DNA of 64,000 nt from Kineosporia corallincola (GTDB taxonomy: Bacteria > Actinomycetota > Actinomycetes > Actinomycetales > Kineosporiaceae), in contig NZ_JAHBAY010000004.1 of NCBI RefSeq assembly GCF_018499875.1, positions 310,001 to 374,000 on the forward strand, written 5' to 3'. Numbering within the stretch: position 1 is the first letter of the stretch; each line of letters opens with the position of its first letter. The notes under the pieces were generated by a model. It was not told the origin of the DNA, ran no database searches, and saw only the letters and a list, made by a program, of their open reading frames with translations. The position numbers and the translations under genes were made by a program. Positions 32,488-42,518 of this stretch are shown here, piece by piece.

Positions 32488-34026
32488 CTACATGTGCACC
32501 GCGACGTTCTCGTTGTCGGCCGCCAGCGCCGCCGTGACCGCACGGGACGGGTACAGCACGAAGGCGACCACGGCGGTGACGGCGAAGAACACCGCCGACC
32601 AGACGAACACCGAGTCGTACGCGGCCAGCTGGGCCTGCACCTGGAGCGCCGGGGTGACCCCCTGGGCCGCGTGCGCCGAGATGTAGTCCGTGGCGGCGGA
32701 GGCCGAGACGCTGCTCAGCAGCGCCACACCGATCGAACCGCCCACCTGCTGCGAGGTGTTCACGGTGGCGGAGGCGACACCGGCCTGGTGCACCTCCACG
32801 CCGATCGTGGCCGAGCCGATCGCGACCGCGAAGATGCAGCCCAGGCCCAGACCGGCCAGCAGCAGGCCGGGCAGCAGAGCGGTGACGTAGCTGCTGTCCG
32901 CGCCGAAACCGGTGAACAGCAGCATGCCCGCGGCGGCCAGCAGCGAGCCCACGCCGACCTGGATCTTCGAGCCGATCTTCGTCTGGAACGCCGGGGTGCC
33001 GTTGAACTGCGCGCTCACGCCGATCGCGAAAACCATCGGCAGGAAGGCGAAACCGGACTGGATCGGGGAGTAGCCGAGGATCTGCTGGATGTAGTAGGTG
33101 ACGAACAGGAACACCGCGAACATGCCTATGGCGGCGATCAGCATGACCAGGTACGAGGTGCCACGCACCCGGTTGAGCACGATCTGCATCGGCAGCAGCG
33201 GGTGCTGCACCAGGCGCTCGGCCACCACGAAGCCGATGACCAGCACCACACCGACGATCAGCGAGGCCAGGGTGACACCGTCGCTCCAGCCCTCGGTCTC
33301 GGACCGGGCGAAACCGTAGACCACACCGAAGATACCGGCCACGGCCAGCACGGAACCGGGCCAGTCGAACGACATCCGGCCGCTCTCCCGGTCGTTCGCG
33401 GGCAGCAAGCGCAGGCCGCCGATCACGGCGATCACCGCGAAGAACACGTTGACGTAGAGGCACCAGCGCCAGGACAGGTACTCGGTGAGCGCGCCGCCGA
33501 GCAGCAGCCCGACCGCGGCGCCGGAGCCGGCGACGGCGCCGAAGATGCCGAAGGCCTTGCCCCGGTCAGCCGATCCGGCGAAGCTCACGGTGAGCATGGC
33601 GAGGGCGGCGGGGGCCAGAAGGGCGCCGAACGCACCCTGGGCGGCGCGCGCCACGATCAGCACCTCGAAACTGGGGGCCCAGCCGCCCAGGGCGCTCGCG
33701 GCAGCGAAACCGACCAGACCGACCAGGAATCCGAGCTTGCTGCCGAACATGTCGTTCAGCCGGCCGCCGATCAGCAGCAGACTGCCGAACGCCAGCGAGT
33801 AGGCCGTGACCACCCACTGCCGCTGGGCGTCGTCGAAGCCCAGGTCGGTCTGCGCGGCGGGCAGGGCGATGTTCACGATCGTGGAGTCGAGCACCACCAT
33901 CAGCTGGGCGATGGAGATGATGCCGAGGATCAGCCACTGGGCGCGCGAGGTGCCGTGGGCCGGGGTGGGGTGATGCTCTCCGTCGAGCGTGGTCGTCCGG
34001 CTGGCCGCGGGGGAGCGGTCGGTCAT
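32488..34026 (-). CDS. MFS drug efflux transporter, DHA2 (14-TM) family
   Basis: A 512-residue proton-driven multidrug exporter of the EmrB/QacA type. The DHA2 motif MVVLDSTIVNIALPAAQTDL lies in helix 1. The motif A region is GRLNDMFGSKLGF, and motif C is seen around GAVAGSGAAVGLLLGGALTEY. Fourteen hydrophobic segments can be traced. ATG 34026 follows AAAGGCAG; a longer frame crosses the operators. The divergent TetR gene and two copies of a palindrome in the shared promoter region make it the probable target of that repressor. Substrate unknown; DHA2 exporters commonly expel cationic drugs or antibiotics. Confidence 0.92.
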   Translation of the reverse strand: MTDRSPAASRTTTLDGEHHPTPAHGTSRAQWLILGIISIAQLMVVLDSTIVNIALPAAQTDLGFDDAQRQWVVTAYSLAFGSLLLIGGRLNDMFGSKLGFLVGLVGFAAASALGGWAPSFEVLIVARAAQGAFGALLAPAALAMLTVSFAGSADRGKAFGIFGAVAGSGAAVGLLLGGALTEYLSWRWCLYVNVFFAVIAVIGGLRLLPANDRESGRMSFDWPGSVLAVAGIFGVVYGFARSETEGWSDGVTLASLIVGVVLVIGFVVAERLVQHPLLPMQIVLNRVRGTSYLVMLIAAIGMFAVFLFVTYYIQQILGYSPIQSGFAFLPMVFAIGVSAQFNGTPAFQTKIGSKIQVGVGSLLAAAGMLLFTGFGADSSYVTALLPGLLLAGLGLGCIFAVAIGSATIGVEVHQAGVASATVNTSQQVGGSIGVALLSSVSASAATDYISAHAAQGVTPALQVQAQLAAYDSVFVWSAVFFAVTAVVAFVLYPSRAVTAALAADNENVAVHM

Positions 34027-34054
34027 GATCTGCCTTTCACGGGCGTGCGGGGTT

Positions 34055-34072
34055 GCGGAATAGCTGTTCCGG
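34055..34072. promoter_or_regulatory. TetR operator, site 1
   Basis: GCGGAATAGCTGTTCCGG, an imperfect palindrome with half-site CGGAA/TTCCG. It lies between the MFS start and site 2, and is repeated with two changes (the middle C/T and the last base) at 34089. Confidence 0.8.
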
Positions 34073-34088
34073 GGTGGCAACAACTGTA

Positions 34089-34106
34089 GCGGAATAGTTG
34101 TTCCGC
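34089..34106. promoter_or_regulatory. TetR operator, site 2
   Basis: GCGGAATAGTTGTTCCGC, the second copy of the MFS/TetR operator, 34 bp from the first. It overlaps the region just upstream of TACGCT (34112-34117), a plausible -10 of a leaderless tetR transcript. Confidence 0.8.
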
Positions 34107-34123
34107 GTTGCTACGCTGGTTCG

Positions 34124-34765
34124 GTGAACAGTTCGGCAGCGGCTGACGCGCAGCACACCCTCACCGATCGGATCCTCGACGCCGCAGGTGAGGTGTTTGC
34201 CGCCCAGGGTCTGCACGCCACTCTGGCGGACGTGGCGAGGACGGCCGGGGTGGGCGTCGCCACGGTGTACCGGCGGTTCGCCAACAAGGACGAACTGATC
34301 CTGGCGCTGTTCGACGTGCGGTTCCGGCACACGCACGACCAGCTGCGCCGGGTGATGGAGGCGGAGGACCCCTGGCAGGGTTTCGTCGCGTTCTTCGAGG
34401 GCGGTGTGCGGCAGTTCGCCCGGGACCGGGGTTTTCGCGAGTTCGTGATCAGCGGCAACACCGAGAAATTCGGCTGGGCGCGGGGTGCCGGGCACAGCCG
34501 GATGGAGGAGGCCGTTCACGAGCAACAGCGTCTGGTGCAGGAAGGACTGGACGACATGCTGCGCCGGTGCCAGGAGGCGGGGGCGATCCGGGACGACGTG
34601 GTGCCGCACGACCTGTTCGTGCTCACCATGGCGGCGGTCAGCAGTATCGAGGTGGGCGAGGCCAAGGGGGAGCCGGAGGCCTACCGCCGGGTGATCGGCA
34701 TCGTCCTCGACGGTCTGCGGCCATCGCGAGAGGCTCCCACCCCGCTACCGCCCCACCGGCCGTGA
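34124..34765 (+). CDS. TetR family repressor of the divergent MFS exporter
   Basis: A 213-residue regulator. The helix-turn-helix spans about 14-60: LTDRILDAAGEVFAAQGLHA, TLADVARTAGVGVATVYRRF and NKDELILAL, all canonical. The C-terminal domain is TetR_C-like helical. GTG 34124 lies 7 bp after a TACGCT hexamer, compatible with leaderless initiation. Two palindromes between the two genes are the probable operators, giving a standard drug-inducible tetR/MFS unit. The Pro-rich C-terminal tail (APTPLPPHRP) is unusual but short. Confidence 0.92.
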   Translation: MNSSAAADAQHTLTDRILDAAGEVFAAQGLHATLADVARTAGVGVATVYRRFANKDELILALFDVRFRHTHDQLRRVMEAEDPWQGFVAFFEGGVRQFARDRGFREFVISGNTEKFGWARGAGHSRMEEAVHEQQRLVQEGLDDMLRRCQEAGAIRDDVVPHDLFVLTMAAVSSIEVGEAKGEPEAYRRVIGIVLDGLRPSREAPTPLPPHRP

Positions 34766-34799
34766 TGCCCCCGGCGACAGGTCGACGGGGGCATCACGG
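34760..34799. terminator. Bidirectional hairpin terminator
   Basis: CCGTGATGCCCCCG (34760-34773) pairs perfectly with CGGGGGCATCACGG (34786-34799), a 14-bp stem with a 12-nt loop. It lies between the convergent TetR and DUF3618 genes and starts inside the last TetR codons. Confidence 0.85.
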
Positions 34800-34808
34800 C
34801 AACGGGTT

Positions 34809-35321
34809 TCAGCGGTTGCGGCGCCGCCGCAGCCAGACCAGCGCACCGGTCAGCAGGCCGGCCGCAGCGCCCAGGGCGGGCAGCAGCCAGGGCCGGTCCT
34901 GACGCTGCTGCTGCACCGTCTCCTGGGCCGAGTGGGCCCGCTCGGTGGCGGCCAGCCGGGCCTGCTCGCTCTTGACCTTCGCCTGGCCGGCGACCGCCTC
35001 GCCCTTGATCCGGGCCTGCTCGCCCACCTGCCGGGCCTGCTCGGTGACCTGACGAGTCTGCTCGGTGACCTTCACCTTGGCGGCCATGGCGTGCACCTTG
35101 GCACTCTCCTGGGCCTCCTGGGCGCGGTGCTTCGCGGTCTCCTGGAGCGTCTGCACCCGGGCCCGGGTGGTCTCCTGCACCTCGTGCGCCTTCTGCGTGG
35201 CCCGGCCCTTCACGTCGGTCTTGGCGGCCAGCGCCTCCACCGTGTCGGCGAGTTCGTCACGGGTGTGGTCGATCTCGGCGCGGATCTGCTCGGTGTCGCG
35301 ACTTCCGTTGTCGTCACTCAT
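34809..35321 (-). CDS. DUF3618 protein with long helix and membrane anchor
   Basis: A 170-residue protein. The N-terminal DUF3618 motif (about 10-40) is RAEIDHTRDELADTVEALAA. A continuous amphipathic helix rich in Gln, Lys, Ala and Glu follows (about 45-140) with near-11-residue repeats such as VTEQTRQVTEQARQVGEQAR, as in apolipoprotein or LEA-like proteins. A transmembrane segment (WLLPALGAAAGLLTGALVWL) and basic tail RRRRNR end it. It overlaps the holin-X gene upstream by 4 bp (ATGA). Such pairs are common in actinobacterial envelope-stress loci; molecular role unknown. Confidence 0.85.
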   Translation of the reverse strand: MSDDNGSRDTEQIRAEIDHTRDELADTVEALAAKTDVKGRATQKAHEVQETTRARVQTLQETAKHRAQEAQESAKVHAMAAKVKVTEQTRQVTEQARQVGEQARIKGEAVAGQAKVKSEQARLAATERAHSAQETVQQQRQDRPWLLPALGAAAGLLTGALVWLRRRRNR

Positions 35322-35764
35322 CGGTGGGCGCTCTCCTTAACGGCCTCGACGTCATGCTTGGTGCTGTCCACCGCCTGGCTGGGCACCGGCGGGGTGGCCT
35401 GCTGAATCTGCTTGCGCCCCACCAGGGCCATCACACCGGCGACGGCGAGCAGCACGGCGGCCACGATCAGCGCCGACGCCCAGGCCGGCACGGCCTCGGC
35501 CAGGCCGATCACCGCGGCGGCCACCAGCGTGCCGACGCCGAACAGGGCGACCAGGCCGGCGCCGCCGAAGGCCCCGGCCCCGACTCCGGCGTGCTTCGCC
35601 TTCTCGGCCAGCTCGGCCTTGGCCAGCTCGACCTCCTGCCGGGCCAGCTGCGGCACCAGGCGGGTCAGGTCCTGCACCAGCTCGGGTGTGGACTTCTGAT
35701 GGTCGGCGGCGACGGGCCCCGGAGCGGCAGTGGCGCCCGCGGGCCTCTCGTTGGTCACGCTCAT
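35318..35764 (-). CDS. Holin-X / DUF1469 family membrane protein
   Basis: A 148-residue protein. A cytoplasmic amphipathic part is ELVQDLTRLVPQLARQEVEL then AKAELAEKAKHAG, the actinobacterial holin-X signature. Two transmembrane helices follow (about 68-92 and 97-118) and a short polar tail. Despite the name, these chromosomal proteins are not shown to lyse cells; they cluster with DUF3618 and stress proteins. ATG 35764 follows GGAGAG; the longer frame upstream is not conserved. It overlaps the DUF3618 start (ATGA). Confidence 0.85.
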   Translation of the reverse strand: MSVTNERPAGATAAPGPVAADHQKSTPELVQDLTRLVPQLARQEVELAKAELAEKAKHAGVGAGAFGGAGLVALFGVGTLVAAAVIGLAEAVPAWASALIVAAVLLAVAGVMALVGRKQIQQATPPVPSQAVDSTKHDVEAVKESAHR

Positions 35765-35901
35765 GGCTCTCCAACCTCGCGTTCCGTTTCCCTCTTCGAA
35801 TTTAGGGGCCGTCGGTCGGCGCGCATCCCGAGTGGGCACCATCGGGCCAGGCCAGGGGGTTTTCACCCGTTTGCGGGGCAAGATCACGTAATACTTGCGG
35901 C

Positions 35902-36552
35902 ATGAGCGAATCCGGGGTCACCGAGCAGGGCGCGAGAACGGGGGACGACGCGGGCCGGCCGCGCGGGGCGCTGGTCTGCGCCCTGCTGCTCGTGCTCACG
36001 GTGGGGCAGCTGGTGGTGGCCACGTTCTTCGCGTCCGGCCTGGAACAGTTCGAGGGCAAGGGTTTCGCGGCGCGGCTGGGGCTCTACCCGGTGATGATGC
36101 TGGCCGTGCCGCTGGTCTGGCGGTTCACCTCGAAGCGCCGGGCCGACCCGCCGTGGGCCGCTTTCGCCTGGATCATGCTGCCCTACCTGGTCGACGTCAC
36201 CGGCAACACGCTGAACCTCTACGACTCGGTGACCTGGTGGGACGACGCGAACCACTACGTCAACTGGATGTTCCTCGGGCTCGGCGCCGGGCTGCTGGTG
36301 ACTCGCGGAAGGCCGCGCCCGGTCTGGGAGATCGTGCTGCTGGTCGGTGGGATCGGCGCGATCATGGCGATCTTCTGGGAGGTCGGCGAGTACTACGCGT
36401 TCATCCGGGGCGGCACCGAGCTGGACACCGCCTACACCGACACCCTGGGCGACGAGGTGCTGGGCACGCTCGGCGCCCTGACCGCCGGGGTGATCACCGT
36501 GCTGCGCGGGCGGGTCGCCGGGGTAGCTCGGGTCGCTCGGGTCAGGAGCTGA
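35902..36552 (+). CDS. Conserved membrane protein, DUF2238/YjdF-like
   Basis: A 216-residue integral membrane protein with about five helices: ALVCALLLVLTVGQLVVATF, LGLYPVMMLAVPLVWRF, WMFLGLGAGLLVT, IVLLVGGIGAIMAIFWEV and a last one near 185-200. Charged motifs at the membrane face, WWDDANHYVNWM and WEVGEYYAFI with the following GDEVLGTLGAL, recall the DUF2238/YjdF family. No function is known. The last 11 bp overlap the convergent SRPBCC gene. Codons near the end (VAGVARVARVRS) are repetitive. Confidence 0.72.
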   Translation: MSESGVTEQGARTGDDAGRPRGALVCALLLVLTVGQLVVATFFASGLEQFEGKGFAARLGLYPVMMLAVPLVWRFTSKRRADPPWAAFAWIMLPYLVDVTGNTLNLYDSVTWWDDANHYVNWMFLGLGAGLLVTRGRPRPVWEIVLLVGGIGAIMAIFWEVGEYYAFIRGGTELDTAYTDTLGDEVLGTLGALTAGVITVLRGRVAGVARVARVRS

Positions 36553-36991
36553 CCCGTCCTTCGGCGATCAGGGCCAGCCGGCGCAGACTCTCGGTGTTGC
36601 GCGGCGCGATGCTGAGCTGACGCACCGGGGCGGGGACCAGCTTGCCCGGCCCGGCCGAGGCGTCCTCACGCATCCGGACCAGGCAGCCGCCGTCGGCCGG
36701 GTCGAGGTCGAGATACACGGTGCCCTCGCCGATCGGCCAGCCCTTGGCCCGCAGCACCAGGCGCTGACCGGGCACGCACTCGAGCACGTGCGTGGTGTCG
36801 TTCAGCAGGGCGGGCCAGACCCCCACCGAATGGTGGATTCTGGCGCCCGGGGCCGGCCAGGTGTCGTCCACCGCCCGGATGCGGGAGGCCCCGACCACCC
36901 AGCCGGAGTACAGCCAGCCGTCGGCGAGCACGGAGAATACCTGGGTCGGGCTGGCTTTCACCTGACGCTTGACCTCGATCATGTCTGCCAT
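36542..36991 (-). CDS. SRPBCC (START-like) family protein
   Basis: A 149-residue ligand-binding-fold protein. It starts MADMIEVKRQVKASPTQVFS and has VLADGWLYSGWVVGASRIRA and the C-terminal amphipathic helix PRNTESLRRLALIAE; this is the SRPBCC/polyketide-cyclase-like pattern. ATG 36991 fits the family start; a second ATG 9 bp later is possible and the longer frame is not conserved. It probably binds a hydrophobic small molecule; no pathway is evident. Convergent overlap with the membrane protein gene. Confidence 0.8.
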   Translation of the reverse strand: MADMIEVKRQVKASPTQVFSVLADGWLYSGWVVGASRIRAVDDTWPAPGARIHHSVGVWPALLNDTTHVLECVPGQRLVLRAKGWPIGEGTVYLDLDPADGGCLVRMREDASAGPGKLVPAPVRQLSIAPRNTESLRRLALIAEGRVSS

Positions 36992-37133
36992 TCCACACCG
37001 GATGCGGCGCGCGGCAAGTTCGCAGGTCACCTGGCGCGACCCGGCGGGTGGGGGAGACTGGCACGATCGAGGCACGGTGCCCGCGGTGAACAGAACCCGC
37101 GCCCGGCCCCCTCTTTTCGTGCGAGGAGACACC

Positions 37134-37973
37134 ATGTCCCCGAAACCGCAGCAGCAGGACGTTCCGGGCAGCACCGCGGCGATGGACCCGCAACCCGACC
37201 ACGGTGAGCACAGTTACCGCGGCTCCGGCCGGCTCGACGGCAAGATCGCGGTGATCACCGGGGCCGACAGCGGCATCGGCCGCGCCGTGGCCATCGCCTA
37301 CGCGCGGGAGGGCGCTGACGTCGTCCTCTCGTACCTGGATGAGCACGACGACGCCGCGACCACCGCCGAATGGGTGCGCAAGGCCGGCCGCCGGGTGCTG
37401 GTGATCCCCGGCGACGTGTCCGATCCCGCGCACTGCCGGGCGATCGTCCGGCAGGCCGTGGACGAGTTCGGCCGGGTCGACGTGCTGGTGAACAACGCCG
37501 CCTTCCAGGCCACCCACGAGAACCTCGAAGACATCACCGACGAGGAGTGGGACCGCACCCTCGCGACCAACCTCAGTGCCTTCTTCCACCTGACCAAGGC
37601 CGCCGTGCCGCACATGCCGCCGGGTGGCAGCATCATCGGCTCGTCGTCGGTCAACTCGGACGCGCCCAAGCCCGACCTGATGCCCTACGACGTGACCAAG
37701 GCCGGGATCGCGAACATGACCGCGGCGCTGGCCGGGTTGCTGGGCGACCGGGGGATCCGGGCGAACAGCGTTGCACCGGGCCCGATCTGGACCCCGCTGA
37801 TCCCGGCCACCATGCCGCCGGAGGCGGTGGAGCAGTTCGGCAGGAACGTGCCGCTGGGCCGGCCCGGGCAGCCGGCCGAACTGGCACCGGTGTACGTGCT
37901 ACTGGCCTCGGACGAGTCGAGTTACGTGTCGGGAGCCCGGATCGCGGTGACCGGCGGGCGGCCGGTGCTGTGA
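37134..37973 (+). CDS. SDR family oxidoreductase (YghA/GspA39-like)
   Basis: A 279-residue NAD(P)-dependent dehydrogenase. An N-terminal extension with DHGEHSYRGSGRL precedes the Rossmann motif TGADSGIGRAVAIAYAREGA (about 43-62). NNAAF, the catalytic serine region SSVNSDAPKPDL and YDVTKAG (Tyr and Lys) are present. The HGE-x-S-Y-x-G extension marks the YghA/general-stress-protein-39 group. ATG 37134 follows GCGAGGAGA. A paralogue with the same extension lies at 44492-45385 on the other strand. Substrate unknown; the group is stress-induced in Bacillus. Confidence 0.88.
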   Translation: MSPKPQQQDVPGSTAAMDPQPDHGEHSYRGSGRLDGKIAVITGADSGIGRAVAIAYAREGADVVLSYLDEHDDAATTAEWVRKAGRRVLVIPGDVSDPAHCRAIVRQAVDEFGRVDVLVNNAAFQATHENLEDITDEEWDRTLATNLSAFFHLTKAAVPHMPPGGSIIGSSSVNSDAPKPDLMPYDVTKAGIANMTAALAGLLGDRGIRANSVAPGPIWTPLIPATMPPEAVEQFGRNVPLGRPGQPAELAPVYVLLASDESSYVSGARIAVTGGRPVL

Positions 37974-38010
37974 GCTGACCGACCTGGCTTGAGCGGCCGG
38001 TCAGGTTCGG

Positions 38011-38044
38011 CGGGTGGGCGGAGTGCGTGCCGCGCGCCCACCCG
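38011..38044. terminator. Bidirectional hairpin terminator
   Basis: CGGGTGGGCG (38011-38020) and CGCCCACCCG (38035-38044) form a perfect 10-bp stem with a 14-nt loop. It lies between the convergent SDR and ANTAR genes. Confidence 0.8.
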
Positions 38045-38051
38045 TCGCGGG

Positions 38052-39398
38052 TCACAGCAGCTGGATGTCTTCCGGGTCCTGTCCGGTCTGCACCACGGCC
38101 TCGGCGATCAGCCGGACCTTGACGTTGCGGTGCTGCGACGCGGTGACCAGGCGGCGGAACGCCTCGTCCGGCAGGATGCGGTGGCGTTCCACCAGCACGC
38201 CGACCGCCTCGCCGATGTGCTGACGGGTGCGCATGGCCACCTGGAGGTGCTCCTCCCGCTGCATCCGGTGCAGGGCAACGGCACCCTGCACCGCTACCAG
38301 CGGCGCCACGCTGCGCACGGCCGGGCCGAAGGCGTCCGGGTGGGCGGAGTACAGGCTCAGCACACCGAGCGGCTGTTCGCCGTAGCTGAGCGGCACCGCC
38401 AGCACCCGGCGGATGTCGGCACGGGCCGCCGCGGTGACCAGACGCGGCCACTGGGAGGTCTTCTCGGGGATCGTGGCGACCACGGTGGCGTGGTTGCGCA
38501 CGGCGTTCGCCGCCGGGCCCTCGGCCCGCCCGTGCTCACCCGCCAGTTGCGCGCGTTCGCAGGCCAGCGCGGCGTCGTCACTGCCGGCCGCCACTTCGGT
38601 GCCGTCACGCCGGCACAAGGTGATCGCGGCCCGCTGCGCCCCGGGGACGATCGAGATCGCTCCCTCCAGAATGCCTTTCAGCACCCCGTCGAGGTCGGTG
38701 CAACCGGCCAGCTGCCCGGCCATCGAGGTCAGCGACTCGGCCAGCGCGATGGACAGCTGGCCCGGGCGGTCCACGGGGAACGACGCCCGGTCCGGCTCGT
38801 CGGCCGGCGGGGCGTCGGTGACCACTCGTAGTGGGCGGTCGGGCGTCTTCAGGTCGGGACGCAGCTCCCAGCGCAGCACCGGCGCCCCGGTGCGGACGTC
38901 GGTGGCCGTGGTGACGGCGATGACCACCGGTCGCGGTTCCCCGCCGGGCAGGCGCAGCATGCCCTGGTCGGCGGCGCTGCCGTCCTGGCGGGCCCGCACG
39001 CACCGCTGCATGCGGCCGATCAGGTTGCGCACCCGGCCCCGGTCGGCGACCTCGAACCAGAGGGCGATCGGCCGCGTGGGACGGTCGGCCCGGCGCCGGA
39101 TCAGCTGGTCGGCGGCGGTGTTGGTGCGCCGCACCCCGCCGTCGAGATCGGTGATCACCCGGGCGTGCGGGGACGCCTGGAAGTACGACTCGTTCTCGGC
39201 GATGCTCGCCGTCAGACGGCGCGAGACGTCGTCCAGCTCTTCTTGCTGCACCCGCAGTTCCTCGTCGGCCAGCTGCATGCGCTCGGCCAGATCGCGCAGG
39301 TCGTCGGCGTGTGGATCGCTCTCGCCCAGCTCCAGCAGACGGGTGCGCCGCACCGTGAGATCGGCCAGAAAGGCATGCAGTTCTGGTGCTGAGGTCAT
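38052..39398 (-). CDS. PAS-GAF-ANTAR sensor/antiterminator, distal gene of the Che module
   Basis: A 448-residue soluble regulator. A short coiled coil (about 15-70, ERMQLADEELRVQQEELDDV) is followed by PAS (about 75-190, SPHARVITDLDGGVRRTNTA), GAF (about 225-385, ending VAPLVAVQGAVAL) and ANTAR (about 393-448: MRTRQHIGEAVGVLVERHRI, then AFRRLVTASQHRNVK). ANTAR domains bind paired RNA hairpins and prevent transcription termination. No receiver domain is present, so the signal would enter through PAS/GAF. ATG 39398 follows GGGGAGC. It is separated from the upstream CheR gene by 139 bp and may have its own promoter. Confidence 0.88.
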   Translation of the reverse strand: MTSAPELHAFLADLTVRRTRLLELGESDPHADDLRDLAERMQLADEELRVQQEELDDVSRRLTASIAENESYFQASPHARVITDLDGGVRRTNTAADQLIRRRADRPTRPIALWFEVADRGRVRNLIGRMQRCVRARQDGSAADQGMLRLPGGEPRPVVIAVTTATDVRTGAPVLRWELRPDLKTPDRPLRVVTDAPPADEPDRASFPVDRPGQLSIALAESLTSMAGQLAGCTDLDGVLKGILEGAISIVPGAQRAAITLCRRDGTEVAAGSDDAALACERAQLAGEHGRAEGPAANAVRNHATVVATIPEKTSQWPRLVTAAARADIRRVLAVPLSYGEQPLGVLSLYSAHPDAFGPAVRSVAPLVAVQGAVALHRMQREEHLQVAMRTRQHIGEAVGVLVERHRILPDEAFRRLVTASQHRNVKVRLIAEAVVQTGQDPEDIQLL

Positions 39399-39537
39399 CG
39401 GGTGCTCCCCGCGTCCGTGAGCCACCGTCCGTCTGCCGCTGTCTCGACCGTGAACGGTGCACCGGAGATCAACGCTAGGTCCGACTCGCCGGTCCGTCCA
39501 GGCGAGCACGCTGTGCCCCCGCATCAGTCGTGGACGT

Positions 39538-41414
<1,877 letters not shown>

Positions 41415-41418
<4 letters not shown>

Positions 41419-42458
41419 GCGCTTTCCGTGGACTCGGACTGTTCGGCGTGGTCACCGGCCCGCCCGGCACCGGGATTCGCGAGCAGTGTCCGGCGGATCA
41501 GGGCTGCGGCCTCGCGGGCCTCCGCGGCCTGCTCGGCGAATCGGCGGGCCACCAGGGGCTGATCGTGGGTCCTGGCCCGGGTGCTCATGTTGTCGGCCAG
41601 CGATGCCTTCTCCTCCAGCGACCGCAGGCCCATCCAGAGCGCGCCCTCCAGCGCGGCGTCGGTCTCGGCCAGCAGGCTCTCGGCCGACCAGGCGTGCCCG
41701 GTGAGGCACCGGTAGCGGACATAGCCGGCCTCGTCGATCGCGAACAGCGGCCCGTGGCAGTCGGGACAGGTCAGCCCGGCGGGATTGCTCTGGTAGTGCT
41801 GGCGCCCGGCAGCGCGGGACGAGCCGTGCCGGGCGATCTCGACCTCCTCGCCGAGCGGGTCGCCCGGCGCGGGGGTGGGCACCTCGCCCACCTCCGCGCC
41901 GACCAGTCCGGTCAGGGTGGCCGGGATGGCATCGAGCGGCAGTACGTGCTCCGGGTCCGCGGCGGCGATCGCGTTGGCCGGCATCCCCGGTTGCGCGGCG
42001 TCCAGCGGGTCCTGCACGATCGCGACACCGCCGCGGGCGCGCACCGAGACCAGACCGGCCGAGCCGTCGTCCAGCGCCCCGGACAGCACGACGCCCACCA
42101 CGCGCGGGCCGAGAACCCTTGCCGCGGAACGGAACAGCACGTCCACGGCGGGCCGGTGACCGTTCTCCCGCGGGCCCCGGGTGAGGATCACCCGGTCGTC
42201 CACCACCAGCAGATGATGGTCGGGCCGGGCGACGATGACCGACCCGCGCTCGAAGGGCGTCTCGCCCTCCGCCGCCACCACCTTGAGCGCGGTGACCCGG
42301 CTCAGGATGGTGGCCAGGGCATTCACGCCGGTGGCCGGGGTGTGCAGCACCACCAGCACGCAGGCCGGCAGATCGGCCGGCAGGGGGGACAGCAATCTGG
42401 TGATCGCCTCGACCCCGCCGGCGCTCGCACCGACGACCACCACGTCACGCTGGGCCAC
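41415..42458 (-). CDS. CheB-type methylesterase without receiver domain
   Basis: A 347-residue protein. The CheB catalytic domain is about 4-190: the nucleophile serine in VVGASAGGVEAI (Ser12), His39 (VVLHTP) and Asp130-131 (SGALDDGSAG). There is no N-terminal response-regulator domain, so it is not switched by CheA phosphorylation in the classical way. A C-terminal part (about 230-347) has a possible zinc ribbon (TCPDCHGPLF, then RYRCLTGHAWS) and a helical tail, as in CheB proteins associated with CheR-PAS. GTG 42458 follows GGAGG. It overlaps the CheR start (ATGA), so the two opposing enzymes are made together. Confidence 0.9.
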
Positions 42459-42518
42459 GTGACAACCTCCGTCTGTTGATCGGTATCCACGTTTCTGGCA
42501 GAAGCCGATCAAGCGACC

